Positions 1-13,505 of a stretch of DNA of 64,000 bases are shown one piece after another. The notes under the pieces were generated by a model. That model searched no databases, had not been told where the DNA came from, and saw nothing but the letters and a program-made list of their open reading frames with translations. This stretch comes from Campylorhamphus procurvoides (Eukaryota; Chordata; Aves; Passeriformes; Dendrocolaptidae), in assembly GCA_013396655.1 (NCBI GenBank), contig WBMV01005150.1, positions 248,001 to 312,000 on the forward strand, read 5' to 3'. How positions within the stretch are numbered: the stretch's first letter is position 1; every line of letters starts with the position of its first letter. A program made the translations under genes and the position numbers.

Positions 1-688
1 TTTTTGATCACCATCTCTGTGATTTTATAGACATTAACATAACACTAATGTTATCATTAACTTATATTAGCAAACAAGAAGTACTGTGATAAGAAGATAA
101 TTGAGTGAGCCAATGAATCTTGCTCATGTAAGTAAGATTTACTCCATTGTTATTCAGACCTTTAGTAGAATATTGAAGTGAGTTATTGGAGAGATAACAC
201 TGTACGAACTAAATCCTGAAACCTAATACATAAAATTTCCTATTTTTGAATAGGAATTTTGGATTTTTGAATTTTTTTCCTGTTGGTGTAGCTTTAATGA
301 GGCACATCAGCCCCACGTCTAAAAAAAAATGGAATGGAAAACAATGGAAAGGTTTTCCACACAAGGGTTCACTTCTTTCTCTTCGAATAATTTCCTCTCT
401 TGAATACAGTAATGCCATAACCAATGACAAGATCTAAGAATTAATTGTGGGTTAGAAATTAATAGTTTGTGCAAGTGAACTCAGTATAGCAGACAGAAAA
501 TAATTTTCATAGGTTTAAAAGATCAGTATGACACTAGAAAACAAGTGATTGAATAAAACAACCTAGATGCTGGTTTCATTTACACCAGGCTAAATACAAT
601 TTCAGTTATTGTGGAAAGCTGTTTCTACACTATTTATCAAAATGAATTCTAGCCAAATATTCATCATCATGCTTTGCAGAAACATTTT
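1..688. other. AT-rich non-coding DNA
   Basis: I see no exon, RNA gene or recognisable repeat here. The two short overlapping reading frames around 209-437 lie on opposite strands, have no family resemblance and are of chance length. Confidence 0.6.
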
Positions 689-936
689 GTCAGACCCCAC
701 CTGGAGTACTGTGTCCAGCACAGGAAAGATATGGACCTGTTGGAATGGGTCCAGAAGTGGGCCATGGAGATTATTAGAGGGATGAAGCACCTCTCCTATG
801 AGAAAAGGCAGAGATAGAGATAGTTGAGATTGTTCAGTCTGGAGAAGGAAACTCTCCAGGAAGACCTTATTGCAGCCTTTCAGTATCTGAAGGGAGCCTA
901 CAAGAAAGCTGGAGAGGGACTTTTGAGAATGGCATT
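689..936 (+). mobile_element. CR1 LINE fragment (ORF2 C-terminal part)
   Basis: This is a truncated copy of a chicken-repeat-1 type non-LTR retrotransposon, sense on the plus strand. Translation of the start gives [10 protein letters not shown], the conserved peptide after the reverse-transcriptase domain of CR1 ORF2. It continues through a degraded version of the block that normally reads L-E-R-V-Q-R-R-A (here LEWVQKWA) and on into the region encoding the late L-K-G peptide. The similarity ends near 936, before the CR1 3' untranslated region and its terminal octamer repeats, so the copy is truncated at both ends. An in-frame stop after EIIRG shows it is dead. CR1 is the most abundant retrotransposon in bird genomes. 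The outer limits are judged by eye. Confidence 0.88.
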
Positions 937-2143
937 ATTTATTTCTTGGATATGAGACCTGATCAATGGTTGTAAAGTTTAATAAAAGTAAATGTACTGA
1001 AAACCAGTTCAAGTTATTTATTCATATAGTCTAGTGTTTTTATGAAATTATATTTTTCAAAACATTCCATTTCAGACATTTGAGTACATATATCATACAT
1101 CACTGATTCAGGACATCAAAATAAAACTCAGTTAACAAATTTCCAGCAATCTTAAACCATCCCAAAAGAAGCAAAGGTTTAATGACACTTTCAAACATCC
1201 AGTTTCATTTTAACACTACAAGCTGTCTGAAAAAAAAATCTGTAAAGACCTGATAAACACATTCAGAGAAATTATTATCCACTTTTGACACTCCATTGTG
1301 CCAATCAAAGAGTAGAAGCCACTGCTTCTTTTCCAAAAAGGAAAACAAATATGTACTTATTAAAATTTTTAAATAAAATTTAAAAAATGAATTCAACAAA
1401 CAAAACAAATCCAAACAAACTCATCTTTCATTAAAACTTTCAGAAACTCAGTTGTACACAAATAATCTTGAGTTCATTTTTTTTTTCCTCTACAGTGCTC
1501 AGTTTCTCAGAGACTGTTCACTGTAGTCAGGAACTTAAGCATTGATCTATACATATCTGAGTTGTATTTGATCATTCTTTCTTGTCTCAAGCATATTCAC
1601 ACACAGAGACTAGGCAGTTGTCTCATGAATAACATCCTTCATGAGTTTTATATACCATGTAATGCATTGAACTGATTTACCAGTTCTTATCACCAAGAAA
1701 ATACACTCATTCAGTCAGTAAAAATACTATATATATGTTATAAATAAAAATTACTAACATTATTAAAATCTGCACTGAGATGAATTCTGAGATTTTTGGG
1801 TTTGACCACTGAGCATTCAAATAATTACATAACTTGATTTTTATGAAGCATAAATCCTGACTCTGGAGCTCTGAATTTTAAGCACTAATCTCAAAGATTA
1901 AATTCCAAGTTTTTGACAGCACCATTGGATGAGTGAGTAGCCAGATGTGACACCTTACTCTCTGCCCTTCTGTAGAAGCTGTCATTACATTAGCTCAGCT
2001 GAACGAGTTCACATAAAGGCTGGCTGTAATATTAGCACATACATGGAGGCTCCCAAAGTCAGGCAGCAGCCCTGCCACTGATCAAAAGTAAAGAAAAACA
2101 TTGCTGTAGTGTTCTTCACAATTGATGAACTACACAGGTCTAT
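937..2143. other. AT-rich non-coding DNA
   Basis: No gene, RNA or repeat family is recognised. The stretch contains only short A and T runs (for example around 1230 and 1480). Confidence 0.55.
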
Positions 2144-2265
2144 AACAAACAAACAAACAAACAAAAAAATCACACACAAAAAACAAAAACAAACAAAAAT
2201 AACAAAAACATAAACAAAAAAAACAAAAAAAACAAACCAAACAAACAATCAAACAAACAAACAAA
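2144..2265. repeat. (AAAC)n-type simple repeat
   Basis: This is a stretch of about 120 bp made almost entirely of A and C in the form AAAC/AAAAC units, with a few interruptions. On the other strand it is (GTTT)n, which creates the artefactual F/V/C-rich minus-strand reading frames between 2009 and 2411. Confidence 0.95.
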
Positions 2266-5200
2266 ATTCTTCCCAAGATTTGACCAAGCATTGCAGGTCT
2301 GGTTGAAAAGTCTATTCCCTTTACACACTCTTGCAGAGGTACAGTGTTTCCCGGGGGGTGCTTTCCCATTATTGAGATTGGCACTCCAAGGATATCTCTC
2401 TTTAAAGACACTGACTGTACCTCACATGCGGTTTTACCTTATCTTGCTCAAGCAAAGTACCACGGTAGGGTTTCTCAGGAATTCATAATCTTATATTTCC
2501 TCTCCTTTTCAAGGAAGGGGAATACACAGTACAGTGTTTTTTCTTTGTCACATCCCCTTTCTGGAGGGAAGACACAGAATTTGTCCTGGCTTCTCTCAAA
2601 CTCCCCTTGCCTCCAGCTTAATCTAACATAATTTTCCATAAAGAGAAACTAGTGTACTGCCAGTACAGAAAGTGCTTTAAGGCATAATATTGATAGTCTC
2701 TGTATGCATTTACTGTCTTCAAGTTCTGTGCACAGCTTATTTATCTATATCTATCTTAACTAAAGGCTATAGTTTCTATAATCCTAGAAAGTTCCTAGAC
2801 AGTGTTCATGACAAAGCAAGGAACAAGGTATTATTACCTGTTTTAGAGGATTCATTTACAGATAAAGAATGTATAGCAGCAGTACTTACAATATATCAAA
2901 ATTAGAAAACACTGTTTTCTTGTCCATGAGAAGAATCAACATATTATCTGTAGATCTCACATGTAGATATTGAAGAATCTGATTTACAAATACAAAAGCT
3001 ACTAGTCTCAAGGTCCCTTGGTTATCCCCAAGGAAGTAAACAGCTTCTTGGGCTACATATCCACTGTTTTCTGTGTGTATATTACAATATGTGATTCCAG
3101 TCCACTTAGAAAAAAGCCAACTAGGAATGTATTTCCTCTATGACAAATCTGTGCTAGTTGAAGTAGAAGACACTGAAGATGCTATTTCTCTTGACTACAT
3201 TTGTTGCAACCGATGTTTATGTCTCTTACAGTAGAGATAATAGAACATTTGAGTAAGGAAAATTATGTGGAAACAGAAGGATAGACCTGAGCCTCAGCTC
3301 AGGTTCTTCATCCTCTTCTAATGATCTAATAATTTTCTCATCCCTCTAACATTCAGTACTATACATGGACATGTTATAGAAATGTGTTGCATGTTTTTAT
3401 GTGCAATGAAGATTTACATGGGTCTAATTACAGTAAAAAATCTTAAAGAATGACACAATAACAAAAAGAAGTTATTGAATTTGTTCATACATACAGGACA
3501 TGCACTGAAAAGCCATGCAATGTAAAATTCTATTTCTCTGTAAAGATGCAATCATTTATGCATAAATAACTAAAATTTTTTGTGAAGTCAACAGATGTGT
3601 AAGCCAGAACCCAATACTTGCTGAAAAGGCAGTTAGAAGAGTGTTCCTTGCTCCATGCACACTTATTTTGTATTCAGCCAACTGATTCAGAAGGGATTCT
3701 ATGAGACTGAAGAAAGCTTTTTACTCTCATTTATGCATGCTCAGACTCTGGGAATTAGAGATACTCATGAGACATACTTTATGATTGTTCCTTGTCTTTG
3801 GAAAAGTGGAGACAATAGAGAGCTTTAGTCTTTGAGCAGATTACAAAAGCAAATCTAAATATTTTAAGGGATTCAACCACCATGGTAAGGAGTTAACAAT
3901 TCATAAAACAAATAAAATGAAATTCCTTTTACGCTTCCATTTGCCAATTCAATGATTTATAGCTGCACAACACAGACATTACTGAGGCAACCTGTGTTCC
4001 TGACTCCTATCCTATAGCCACCTGTCCTATCGCCTGACCAAGTCTATTAAGCACTGTGCACACTCTGAGACCATATAAAATCTCAGCAGACACACATGAA
4101 TAACTCACAATCCATGACTTTCTACTTTACTTTTCCAAAAATGCCAATGGGCAATCTCTGGGAAATTATCAAGAGGAATATTACTGCTGTGAGGCACACT
4201 CCATTTTTATTATCAGGTCAATATCCTCCACATCCCTGCTTATCTTAAAACTTTCAGGTAGTTTTTATGATTACCAACTTTTTTTACATTTCTGTAATTT
4301 TGAATTCAAAAATTCCTTTCCATACTCTCTTTACTAGAAATGCCTATGGCCTGACCTAAAATCTTTCTCTTCTCCTACTTCAGGCACTTTCTAACACAGC
4401 ACTAATTTTTTGGTTTAAGTCCTTTTACTTTCCTAAGCATTTCTTCCATATTTGCATTCATGACTTCCTCTTGGCTTTAATTCTTTATCATGCAATTTTC
4501 ATGCAATTCTTACAGATTTCACCTATATCTCCTGCAACTTCTCCCTAACCTCTATTACTTGGTTTATTTCTTCCCTCTCTCTCAAAAATGTTCAAAAAGA
4601 GTTTGAAAAAACCACACCACCTTACTTATCTTCTAAACCACTTTGCAGGTTATTTACTGGCTTATTATCCAAGTTCAAACCTCTTCCTCAATCTTCTCCA
4701 AATTTCATTAGGATTTCTTGAGTCTCCATCTTCCATTATGGTTTGAGATTATTTTTTTTTTTAATGATGTGAACTTAAATATGCTGTTCTGGCTACACAG
4801 GGAGAAGCCTGCCATCTACAAGAAGACTGCTTCTCACCACTAATCCCTTCCAGTTGACACCATCACTTCAGACTTTCCAGCATAACAACTGTGTATAGGT
4901 TGCGTTTAGTGATCCTTATCTGATTAAACATTTTAACAGTGGATCTCATTAAAAAAAAATTGGATCATTTTGACAAAACCAGACCAACTGCATATCCAGT
5001 TATGCCACTGTATATGAGGAATCTCTAATAGGAGAGAGATGGGGAAGCAGAGATAAATAGCGATGCAAGGCTGGTTATCCTGCCAAGGCTTCAGTCAGAG
5101 TGGAATGTCTACCAGTAGCCTAAGTGTTTAACTCCCAGTCTCATCCTCAAAGAAACAAAACTAAATTTAAAAATTATGAATAAAAAAAATGCATCATGAT

Positions 5201-8200
5201 ACAGCCTTTGCTCATTTTTTTATCCCTCTACTCCATTACTATTTTCTCATGAAACTTCAAACTCTTTTTAAAGCAGGGATTTTATCTTATATATTGATGA
5301 AGCTACCAGAGTGTTTTCAGCTTGACAAAGCTCATGACAATTCACACTGTAAAACTTCCTCCCAGAGCTTGCAGCAGTAGGGAGCCAAAAGGGATATCCA
5401 CTGAGCTGGAAACCTTTGCTGCAAATTTTTAATAATATAAACAGTGTTTACTCACAAAGGCATTCACTTCAAATCAATACTGTACTTGCATGAAGATCAC
5501 TTAAGTAAATGCTTATAATATAGAGACTCCTGTTATTTTTCAGAGGCTTGATTTCCTACAGATTTAAATTATTTGAATGGTATGTTTTGCCTCTCTGTGT
5601 ATATTATGCACATTAATATTATTTTAACTTATAAAAAGAAAATGGACATACAGAAATGTATGTGCTGTTTATATTAAAATTTAAACTGCTTTTCATACTG
5701 ATTTACAGCTTTTTTATAATAAAATATTTTAGTATCATATAACAATCACACAATATGCTTCTTAGATGCAAACAATTGCAATGCTTAGACAGGGTGAAAA
5801 TATTATTTTGTTGTGACAAATGAACATCACGTTCGCAGGGCAGAGATTTATTTACTGCCACAAATAATATGAATGCTTATATTTTAATTATGATTCTAGA
5901 AACCATCAACAATTGGCATTTCCAGCAGATTTCTTACATTACGAACAGTATTAACTTTGGCAATCTTCAGACTAGTCCATTTTGTTCACAATTTTCTCCT
6001 CTCTCTATTTTTGCCACTCACATTCATAAAAATGGTCACCAGAAACCACTGGCTTCTCCTGGGTTTATATTATTCATTCTGAGTTGCATTGCAACTCCCT
6101 ATCAGCATTACTATAAACCAAGAATATATACTTCCTTTTTGAATGGATAAGTAAGATAGTCTGTAGATGAGAGGAATATATGAATAGAAATGCATTTTAT
6201 TCCAACTTGCAGTCATGTTGTGGAACACAGAGGGAAAAAAATATTAGGCAAGTTTGAGAAAGTGTAGATGGAAGTATCACCGGATTACTTATTTACTTTT
6301 ACATTCCCTTGGTATAGCTAATATCACCTAATTACCATTTTTTTGATACTGATTCAAAGCTTCATTGTGGGATTACTACGTTATTGGTATTACCAATTGC
6401 ACTGAAGTTTACTTTCTTGATACTGTAGGTGTTGGCTGAGAGCTAGCATTCCTGTAAAAATCTATCATTCTATCTTAATTCTTCCTCTTAAAACCCTCTA
6501 AAAACAAGGCTATCCAAAATTTTTATCTCCAAACTCATCTTGATGCTTGTAGTTGTATTTCTCATGTGTATCTTTCAGAAATTAAGAGAAAGTTCTCCTA
6601 ATGACACCTTCCAAAGTTTTCTGAAAACCATTCCTTTGTTGTTAAGCACACCTGATACTGAAAAAATATGTTGCATGCTGAGTTTCAAGAGCCATGAGTG
6701 GAAGAATTTTTCTTTAAGTTCTAGGGAAAACCACTATCTTCTCTAGAAATAAACTGTGATGTTTCTCCCTTTTTAATCATATTCTATTTTAATATTTCAT
6801 ATTATATTCTAGAAGAAATCAAAATTATCTAAAATTTTCCATTAAAGTTGTAAGGCATTTCCCGATTTGATTAGGAAAATATAGCCTTTAAAAATTTGAT
6901 AGCAGGCAGCATTCACTTGAATGCTTGATTCTCTTATTCTATTATTACTTTTGGGGTGTGATTAGGCATTTTAGTTGACACATTTCTGGAGTTTGCTTTA
7001 AGACTGTGGAGTTCGAAATGTTTCCATTTGGTGTGTGAAACTGGGGAAATAGTTTAGCCTGTGGAAAAAAAGAAAGATATTAAATCTACTGAGTCAGTGA
7101 GGAAAAGTGAAGTTTTAAGTCAAGTGTGAGCTACCCTAGTACAGTTTTTTTAACAGTTATGCAAGACCTTCCATAAGAAATTTTGTTCTCAGTCATGGAA
7201 ACACTGCCTATGTCAAAGTAAGCACTTCGTACTTAAGTACTTTGTACATTTAAGCACTTAAATAGAATTAGACAGCAACAAAGTGCTTGTTTATTTGACT
7301 ATTATTACAATAGCAAAGTTACTCATTACAGGGTTAACACAACCTTGTCCCTCTTTCAGAGAAAAGTTTATTTTAATAGAAAAGTGGACGGTTTTTTCTA
7401 AATATACTCTTGAACAGCAGGGGCTTGACTGTCAGAAGAGTTGGGTACCTATAAGAATAATTTCATGATCACTTGAAGCTTTTGAAAGTCAGATTACTCT
7501 AGGTTCTTACATAAGACGGTGTTTTCACAGACAAATGTTTTTTTACTTATCTAAAGGAATTAGAAGATTTGAAGAATCTTGATTTTTCCAGAATTCATTT
7601 TTGCTGAAACTGCTGTTTTAATCTCATGGAAAATAATGGAATTTATTTCAATAGCTTTGTATATCTCCATTTGCTTGTCACATACTCCATTCATATCCAA
7701 CACAATAACTTCCAGTTATAGTGATCTCTGAAAAAAAAAACCAAAAAAACCCAAATTTTAAAAGTTTGGAAAGATAGATTGGAAAGGCAGTTGGGTTTAG
7801 AATTGTAAATGATTCTAGGTATATAATTTCTGCTAAGAGCAATTGTACTTGTATGTTTCATGATGACTGTATTTCTGGATGGATTTTGCCTTTGGGCATT
7901 ATCTGTAATAGAAGTAATTTGTGATGTAAGCCAGAAGGAGGATCATTCCTAAACACAGTTTTCCAGGCTTTCTCCCTGTTGGCTAGAGGAAAGGGAGTGT
8001 TCCACATGAGTCATTTACAAGATGCGAGGTGCTCCAAGAGCTGAAGCAGTGCAGAGGTTTAGCTGTTTGAGAGCGCCAAATTCAAACCCCCAAGAATCTT
8101 AGTGCAAATGCACTGAGAAAGATGGAAAAAGGGAAATCTCTCTAGATGGTTTCATAGGGTGATTTACCTCAAAGGAACAATGGAATGTTGTCCTAGAACA

Positions 8201-11100
8201 TAAAGCTTGGCAAGTAACAGACAGAGAAAAAATGTGATTGTGAAAAAAGATCTTGTGTTAGTCAGGATACAAATAAGAAAATAAGAGAACATAATTGCTA
8301 TTCAGCATGCCAATATTTCTTTTTTATCAAACTTACTGGCTTCAAGTTACCTGATGTAATTATAGAGTAAGTCTTCTCCTGTCTAGAAATCCTCTGCATT
8401 TATGAAGGGCAGATGGGATGAGGTTAGAGTTAGAGATGGTCAATTACAAATGGTCTTTCCATCTAAAAAAAAAAAAAAGATTAAAATTTATACTTTTTTT
8501 AAGGAGTTCTTTACCTGTATTCCTGTATTTTGCCTAGAGGCTGACAATGAGTGCTTAACACTGACATAATGTTTTCAGTCCTCTCCAGGACAAACACATG
8601 AATAAAACAAAAATCCTCTCACCTCCAGCCATACTGCTATGGACTGCAGTCTTGTCAGATCTCATTAACTAGCTAAAATTAGCTCTCATTCATAACTAGA
8701 ATGCAAGGTCAAAAAAAAAAAAAAGAAAAAGAAAAGAAAGGTAGAGCAAGATTTGTGATGCAGGTTAACCTATATGCACATATATGCATTTTCTGCATGC
8801 AAAAAATGTTTATGAACAGTTGAATACTAACCATAATTTTTTTTCAGGAAATTCCTGGATTAGAATCACATATCCAACCTTATTTCACCTCTTAGTCCAC
8901 AATCATTATGATAAAGCCCAGCTATATAGTCATATTTATTTTTTCATCTATCCTTGCCTTACGCAAGACACACAAATCATACTCAGGATGCAAAACAAAG
9001 CCCTGTAGTAAAGAAGGACATTGTGTGTAGCTCATGTCTCATTCATATCTCTGGAAACTGAAGCAGCTGAAGGCAAAAAGATTGTGGTCAGTTTAGGGAG
9101 ATGAATGCTTAAATGGTAAACTGAGTTACACAAGGCATGTTGTGGTTGATGAATCACTTAAACTAGACTTAGAATTATTAATATGAAATAAGTTGGTTTA
9201 TTTTATATGTTCCCAGTTTGATCCTGTGGAATCTCATTCACAGAAGACAAAGCTCTTCTCTCCTATTGCTTTTACCAAAGTCAGGTTTCTCAGTTTAGAT
9301 TAAGTTTTAAAAGTCTCTCCAACTCCATTTCTCAAATTTTCCAGAAATTTGTCATGTTCTTTTTTAGTCTCTCAATTTTCTGTACCACATCTTTTTTTTT
9401 TTCTTGAGTCACTGCTTGTTCATGCAAAGGTACACTTCCCAGCTCATGTCTGATTAACCCTGAAAATACACTCTCAGTTTTCAATGCCATTATATTCAAC
9501 TGCAAGAGCCAGCCATCAGCCATCATTTAATTCTGGCTGATACAACACAATTAAACCAAAAAAACCCCCAATGCATAAAAATAAGCAAAGCCAAAACAAA
9601 AATAAAACCCTGAACATATGTTTTGAATTCTCTTTCTATGGAAAGACTGTCATATAGAAAATGAATGCATAAGAAAAGGTGGTGCAGACCAGCGAATTTG
9701 ATTGTAAGCTACCTTATTTCTCACTGTTACCAGACTCATTGATTGCAAAACTCACAAATCAGGAAATGCCTAAGTTCCACTAAAAAATTAACCCTTTCAA
9801 GAAAATAATAATTTCAAAGAGCAAATGGCAACAATTTTGAAGATCTTCAAAATTGTGAAGATGTTTGAGATAAATAAGATTCTCACTGATTTTTAATGTA
9901 GATGTCACTTTTCATTTATGTATATAAAATAGCATGTGAAAATAGCAATTCTGAGGACACGAAGCTTGTATGCTATGTCCTCTGATCAAGATTGTTTCAA
10001 AATTCACACTATACAAGGTCTGAAAGATTGAATTTTCCACAGTACAAAACATTCAATAGTTAAAAACTCCTCCTTCTCAAAAACCTCTCTAATCTAACAA
10101 AAGCATGTAAAAATAGTTCCATGAAAGTGTTGAAGATTTCTTACTTTTTATTCCACTTCCATACATAGCAGGTGTAACACTCAGGTACTTTTTTTGCCCT
10201 CCTTTAAACAGAGCTGCCTTGCTTTTCTTTCTTGTCATTTATTACTGGACTTTTTTACCTGCATTGTGCTCTGACATTTGGAAACTTCAGCTGAAAAACT
10301 GGTAATAGAAGAATTGAGTTAGCTTCACTGTATAGATAAATCAAACGCCTTAAAAGCACTGTAAGAGAAGAACAAGTGCAGAATTTTATTAAAATTTAAA
10401 ATTAACAGTGAATCTGTAGAAAAACGCAAGAACAACAATGATAACATGCAAGGAAAAACAGATTAATGAAATGTCTTTCTAAAGTAATATCCCATATTTA
10501 TCATATGAACTGGAGTTGATCTTAAAAATGTGGAGTATCAACTTGATATTGTCAAAGGCGTAGCAACTTAATCAAAATAAAACCAAGACAAACTGTATAG
10601 TAATTTTTTTGAGAAATGCAGATTTCTTTCTTTAACAGTTAAACAACCTCTAATACCTTGACTAGCTTCAAGTAATTTTTTCCTTTAGCAACTATTGCCA
10701 GTCAGCCAATTTTCCCTTTTCGGTTGTCATGGTAGACATAAACATCATGTATAAACAAACACACAAAAACACCCCCAATGACCTTAGAAACCTATAATTA
10801 TACTGGATGGTTAAAGCAGGGTCAGGAAGTTGTATCTCCAAAAAAGGACTTCTAATTATTTAATCATTATTGTTATTATTACTGTTGCTATTTTTGCATC
10901 TGATACTGTTTTAGCTAACTTCTGACAGCACAATAGGAAATACCAGTAATTGTTTGCACCTGTTTGCAACCTGAGCTCAGGCTTGCAGTCTGCTGAGTCA
11001 TACTGATGGATCTGTGCAAAGCCAGTACCTTAGTCCTGGACTCCAACTATTTGCTTACTATCTGCAAAGAGAAGCTTCTTTATTTTAGGAAAATGTAAGT
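2266..11100. other. AT-rich intergenic or intronic DNA without recognisable genes
   Basis: This is roughly 8.8 kb of AT-rich sequence. The only obvious structures are poly-A tracts (for example 8466-8478), an A-rich tract at 8711-8739, a pyrimidine-rich plus strand around 4240-4740 and a 12-bp palindrome GTACTTAAGTAC at 7229-7240. No exon with codon bias, RNA gene or transposon was recognised. Confidence 0.5.
8711..8739. repeat. A-rich tract
   Basis: A run of A residues is followed by AAAAAG/AAAAG units. It may be the decayed poly-A tail of a retroposed sequence, but no recognisable body lies next to it. Confidence 0.8.
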
Positions 11101-11301
11101 GCAGTGAAAGTGATATAAAAAACCCAAGTGTGTGTTTCTCCAGTACTAGTACCAGCAGAGAGAGAAGAAAATTGTCTAAGCAACGTGTTTATATAGCAGC
11201 AGCCCTGGGTCGAGGGCACAGAAGTTTAATGCAATCAAGAAAAAGAGATTATAGGCAATGAGGTAATCTCAGCATGTATTTACTTCTGCTCTCATGGAGG
11301 G

Positions 11302-11700
11302 GTGGGAGAGGGGAAGGGAGCAGTACTGCAGAGGTACAGGAAAGGATATGAAATACTAGAATTGCACGGTATGGCTAGCAAGACTAGCAAGCCCAGCATA
11401 AATCACAGAGCGCTGGCTGTTTATTACATTTTGGGAATCTTAGGAAGCATCTCTGTGTTGGTTGCATTTTCTGGCCAGAATTCTTTGTTACTTTTAAGTA
11501 TACCTCTCAGTAATATTGCAATGGAGATCAGTTGCTGTTCTGCAGAAGAAAAAGTGAAAAGCCTAAAAACTGCCAGCAGGCACTTTATTTGCATGCACTG
11601 GAATGTATGTGAACACTTATGCCCTGGAAATTATGTAAGTGATACTCCCTTAATATTGAACTGCACTATTTTACTGTATACTTTGCTGAGCACACTGTAA
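11302..11700 (+). other. Unassigned 132-codon ORF, doubtful coding
   Basis: This open frame starts at an ATG and encodes a protein I do not recognise. It has a hydrophobic stretch near residues 39-56 (ALAVYYILGILGSISVLVAF), a cysteine-containing middle (CCSAEEK, then CMHWNVCEHLC) and a hydrophobic C-terminus. An AATAAA polyadenylation hexamer lies downstream at about 11807. Inside the frame, a pyrimidine-rich stretch ending in CAG (about 11532-11545) and GTAAGT at 11635-11640 would bracket an exon-like segment of about 89 bp. TATA-like strings occur upstream near 11114 and 11187. None of this is decisive: the length is plausible by chance in AT-rich DNA and no family match is known to me. It could be a lncRNA exon or nothing. 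Confidence 0.15.
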
Positions 11701-13230
11701 CATGTGGCATGTGCTGAACTTTCCCCTTTTTTGGTTCAGCATCGAGTATTCAACTGCTCTTGGAGGAAATGTCCAGCACGAGTAACCAGAAATTAGACAC
11801 TGATCAATAAACACCTCCTGGGATTCTGTGAAAAAAGCATTGCATCAAGCTCTTTCTTGCCTGTAACCTAATCCAAACACATATTCTTGCCAAATCTTCT
11901 GCAACTCTTGCCCTCTAATGCTTACTTCACATTAATAGATTGTAAGCAGAAAAGTGACAGAAGCACACTTTGGTGATTCTTCGGGTAAAGCTAAGGTTAA
12001 GTCCTCAGGAACTAGTTCATTTTCACAGTATTTACAATGCTAAGGAAGTTTTGTTACATTTCCTGAGCCTGAATCCCACTCAGCTCTGTCTATAGACCTG
12101 GCCTGGAAGCTGCCCCTATAAGCCCTGCACCTTTCAGTGTTCACATTCAAATTTGTCAAATTTATCATAATGACTTTTTAACTAACTTACAGAATAACCA
12201 ATCAATACATACACATTGAAAAGAAGAACATACATAATTGCATGTTTGCCTTACAATTCTTGGAATCTACTGAGTAAATGGTAGATAAAATATATTGTCC
12301 AAAATGTACTTATCCTTTTTCTTATGCATGTATCAAAGTAATCAAAATTTAGGAGTCAGATCTATTGTACGACTTAGGATTACTAAAACACCATCCTTTA
12401 ACTTTTGTTGTTGCTATTTCAGGAAGACATATGTACTCAAAATAACATAAACAGTAATGGAAACTGAAAAGCAACAACAAAATAGGTTCATTATTTAGTC
12501 CTCAATTCTGCAAACATATTTAGATGTTAAGTATCATTTTAAAGAAACACCTCAGTAATTCTACTGTATTTAAGCATGTGGTATGTAGAACTACCCAGAA
12601 TTGAAGTGTACTGTCCAAGGAAATACACCTCATACACCTGAAATGTCAAGACAATATGACAATATGATTGCAATTATTGTCATATGTATGTTAGACATAG
12701 TAAAGTTGGTTAGTTTTCACACTAAAATGTTTTAATTCCTTGTAAATTTTGTATCATTAGGGACTTCTTTTGTTTTCTTGTTTGTTGGTTTTAAACCTTC
12801 TCAGATGTACATACAGCTCTACTCCTGAGAGCCAAACTTAGCAGGGGGAGAACATTTTCAAATGCCAGAACAAGCCCAGTGCCAAAACAAAAAGCAAGCA
12901 AGAAAACATAACTGTTTGTATATTTTTTAAAAAAAAAACTTTGGCTGGTGCTCTTTTTACACTTTATAAAAGAAGTTCAGAGCAAAGAAGAAAGGGAGCA
13001 TTTTTTTTCATTTTCTAGAAACACTGGGGAAGAGATACAGGACAGGAAAGGAAGAAAGAAATGGTCAGGGCAAGGTAGAAAGCTTTGTGTGAGGATGTGA
13101 AAAAGGCAGGCTGGTGCCCTCACCAGTCTTTTATATAGCAGGGCATCCTCTTACTGGACAGAGCAATTTTTGTAGAGTAATAACCTGACTGTATCTCCTG
13201 CCTCCTGACCTGGATGAAAAGAGTTGGGCT
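11701..13230. other. Non-coding DNA between the weak ORF and the simple repeat
   Basis: No gene is recognised. A good TATAAAAG string lies at about 12965-12972, and a 10-bp inverted repeat is described separately. Confidence 0.5.
12654..12685. repeat. Short inverted repeat (hairpin)
   Basis: ATATGACAAT at 12654-12663 is the exact reverse complement of ATTGTCATAT at 12676-12685, with a 12-bp loop. This is a 10-bp perfect stem in AT-rich DNA, with no known function. Confidence 0.7.
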
Positions 13231-13233
13231 CTA

Positions 13234-13312
13234 AAAAAAAAAAAAAAAAGCCAACCCCCCCCTCCCCCCAAGAAAACAACAACAACAACCAAACAAAAAA
13301 AAAAACCCAACA
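13234..13312. repeat. Low-complexity poly-A / C-rich tract
   Basis: A run of about 17 A is followed by a C-rich run, then AAC-type units and a second A run. It generates overlapping low-complexity reading frames on both strands (13131-13418) that should not be annotated as genes. Confidence 0.93.
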
Positions 13313-13495
13313 CAGAAAAACTGAGCGAAGAAGAGCAGGGAGCATGGAAGTATTGCCTGGACTGCTCCTTTCATCACAGTGCCTGGTTTACAGATGCGTA
13401 CTTCTATTACTCTGTTAATTTATCTCATGCAGACGTCTCTTGTGGCTCTTCCTTCTACTGCTGAAGCAGTAAATAAGTAACTTATTAGGCAGTTA

Positions 13496-13505
13496 TTATA
13501 AATAG
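13496..13505. promoter_or_regulatory. TATA / MEF2-type motif upstream of the CpG island
   Basis: TTATAAATAG reads on the minus strand as CTATTTATAA, an exact fit to the MEF2 consensus YTAWWWWTAR. On the plus strand it contains TATAAATA, a strong TATA box. It lies about 50 bp before the GC content rises into the CpG island. Whether it is used as TATA box, MEF2 site or neither is inference. Confidence 0.4.

Noticed and set aside
2009..2411. Two minus-strand frames rich in F, V and C
   Set aside because: They are translations of the (AAAC)n repeat at 2144-2265.
12960..12975. Strong TATAAAAG string
   Set aside because: A single TATA string in AT-rich DNA without an initiator, CpG context or transcript evidence is not enough to call a promoter.
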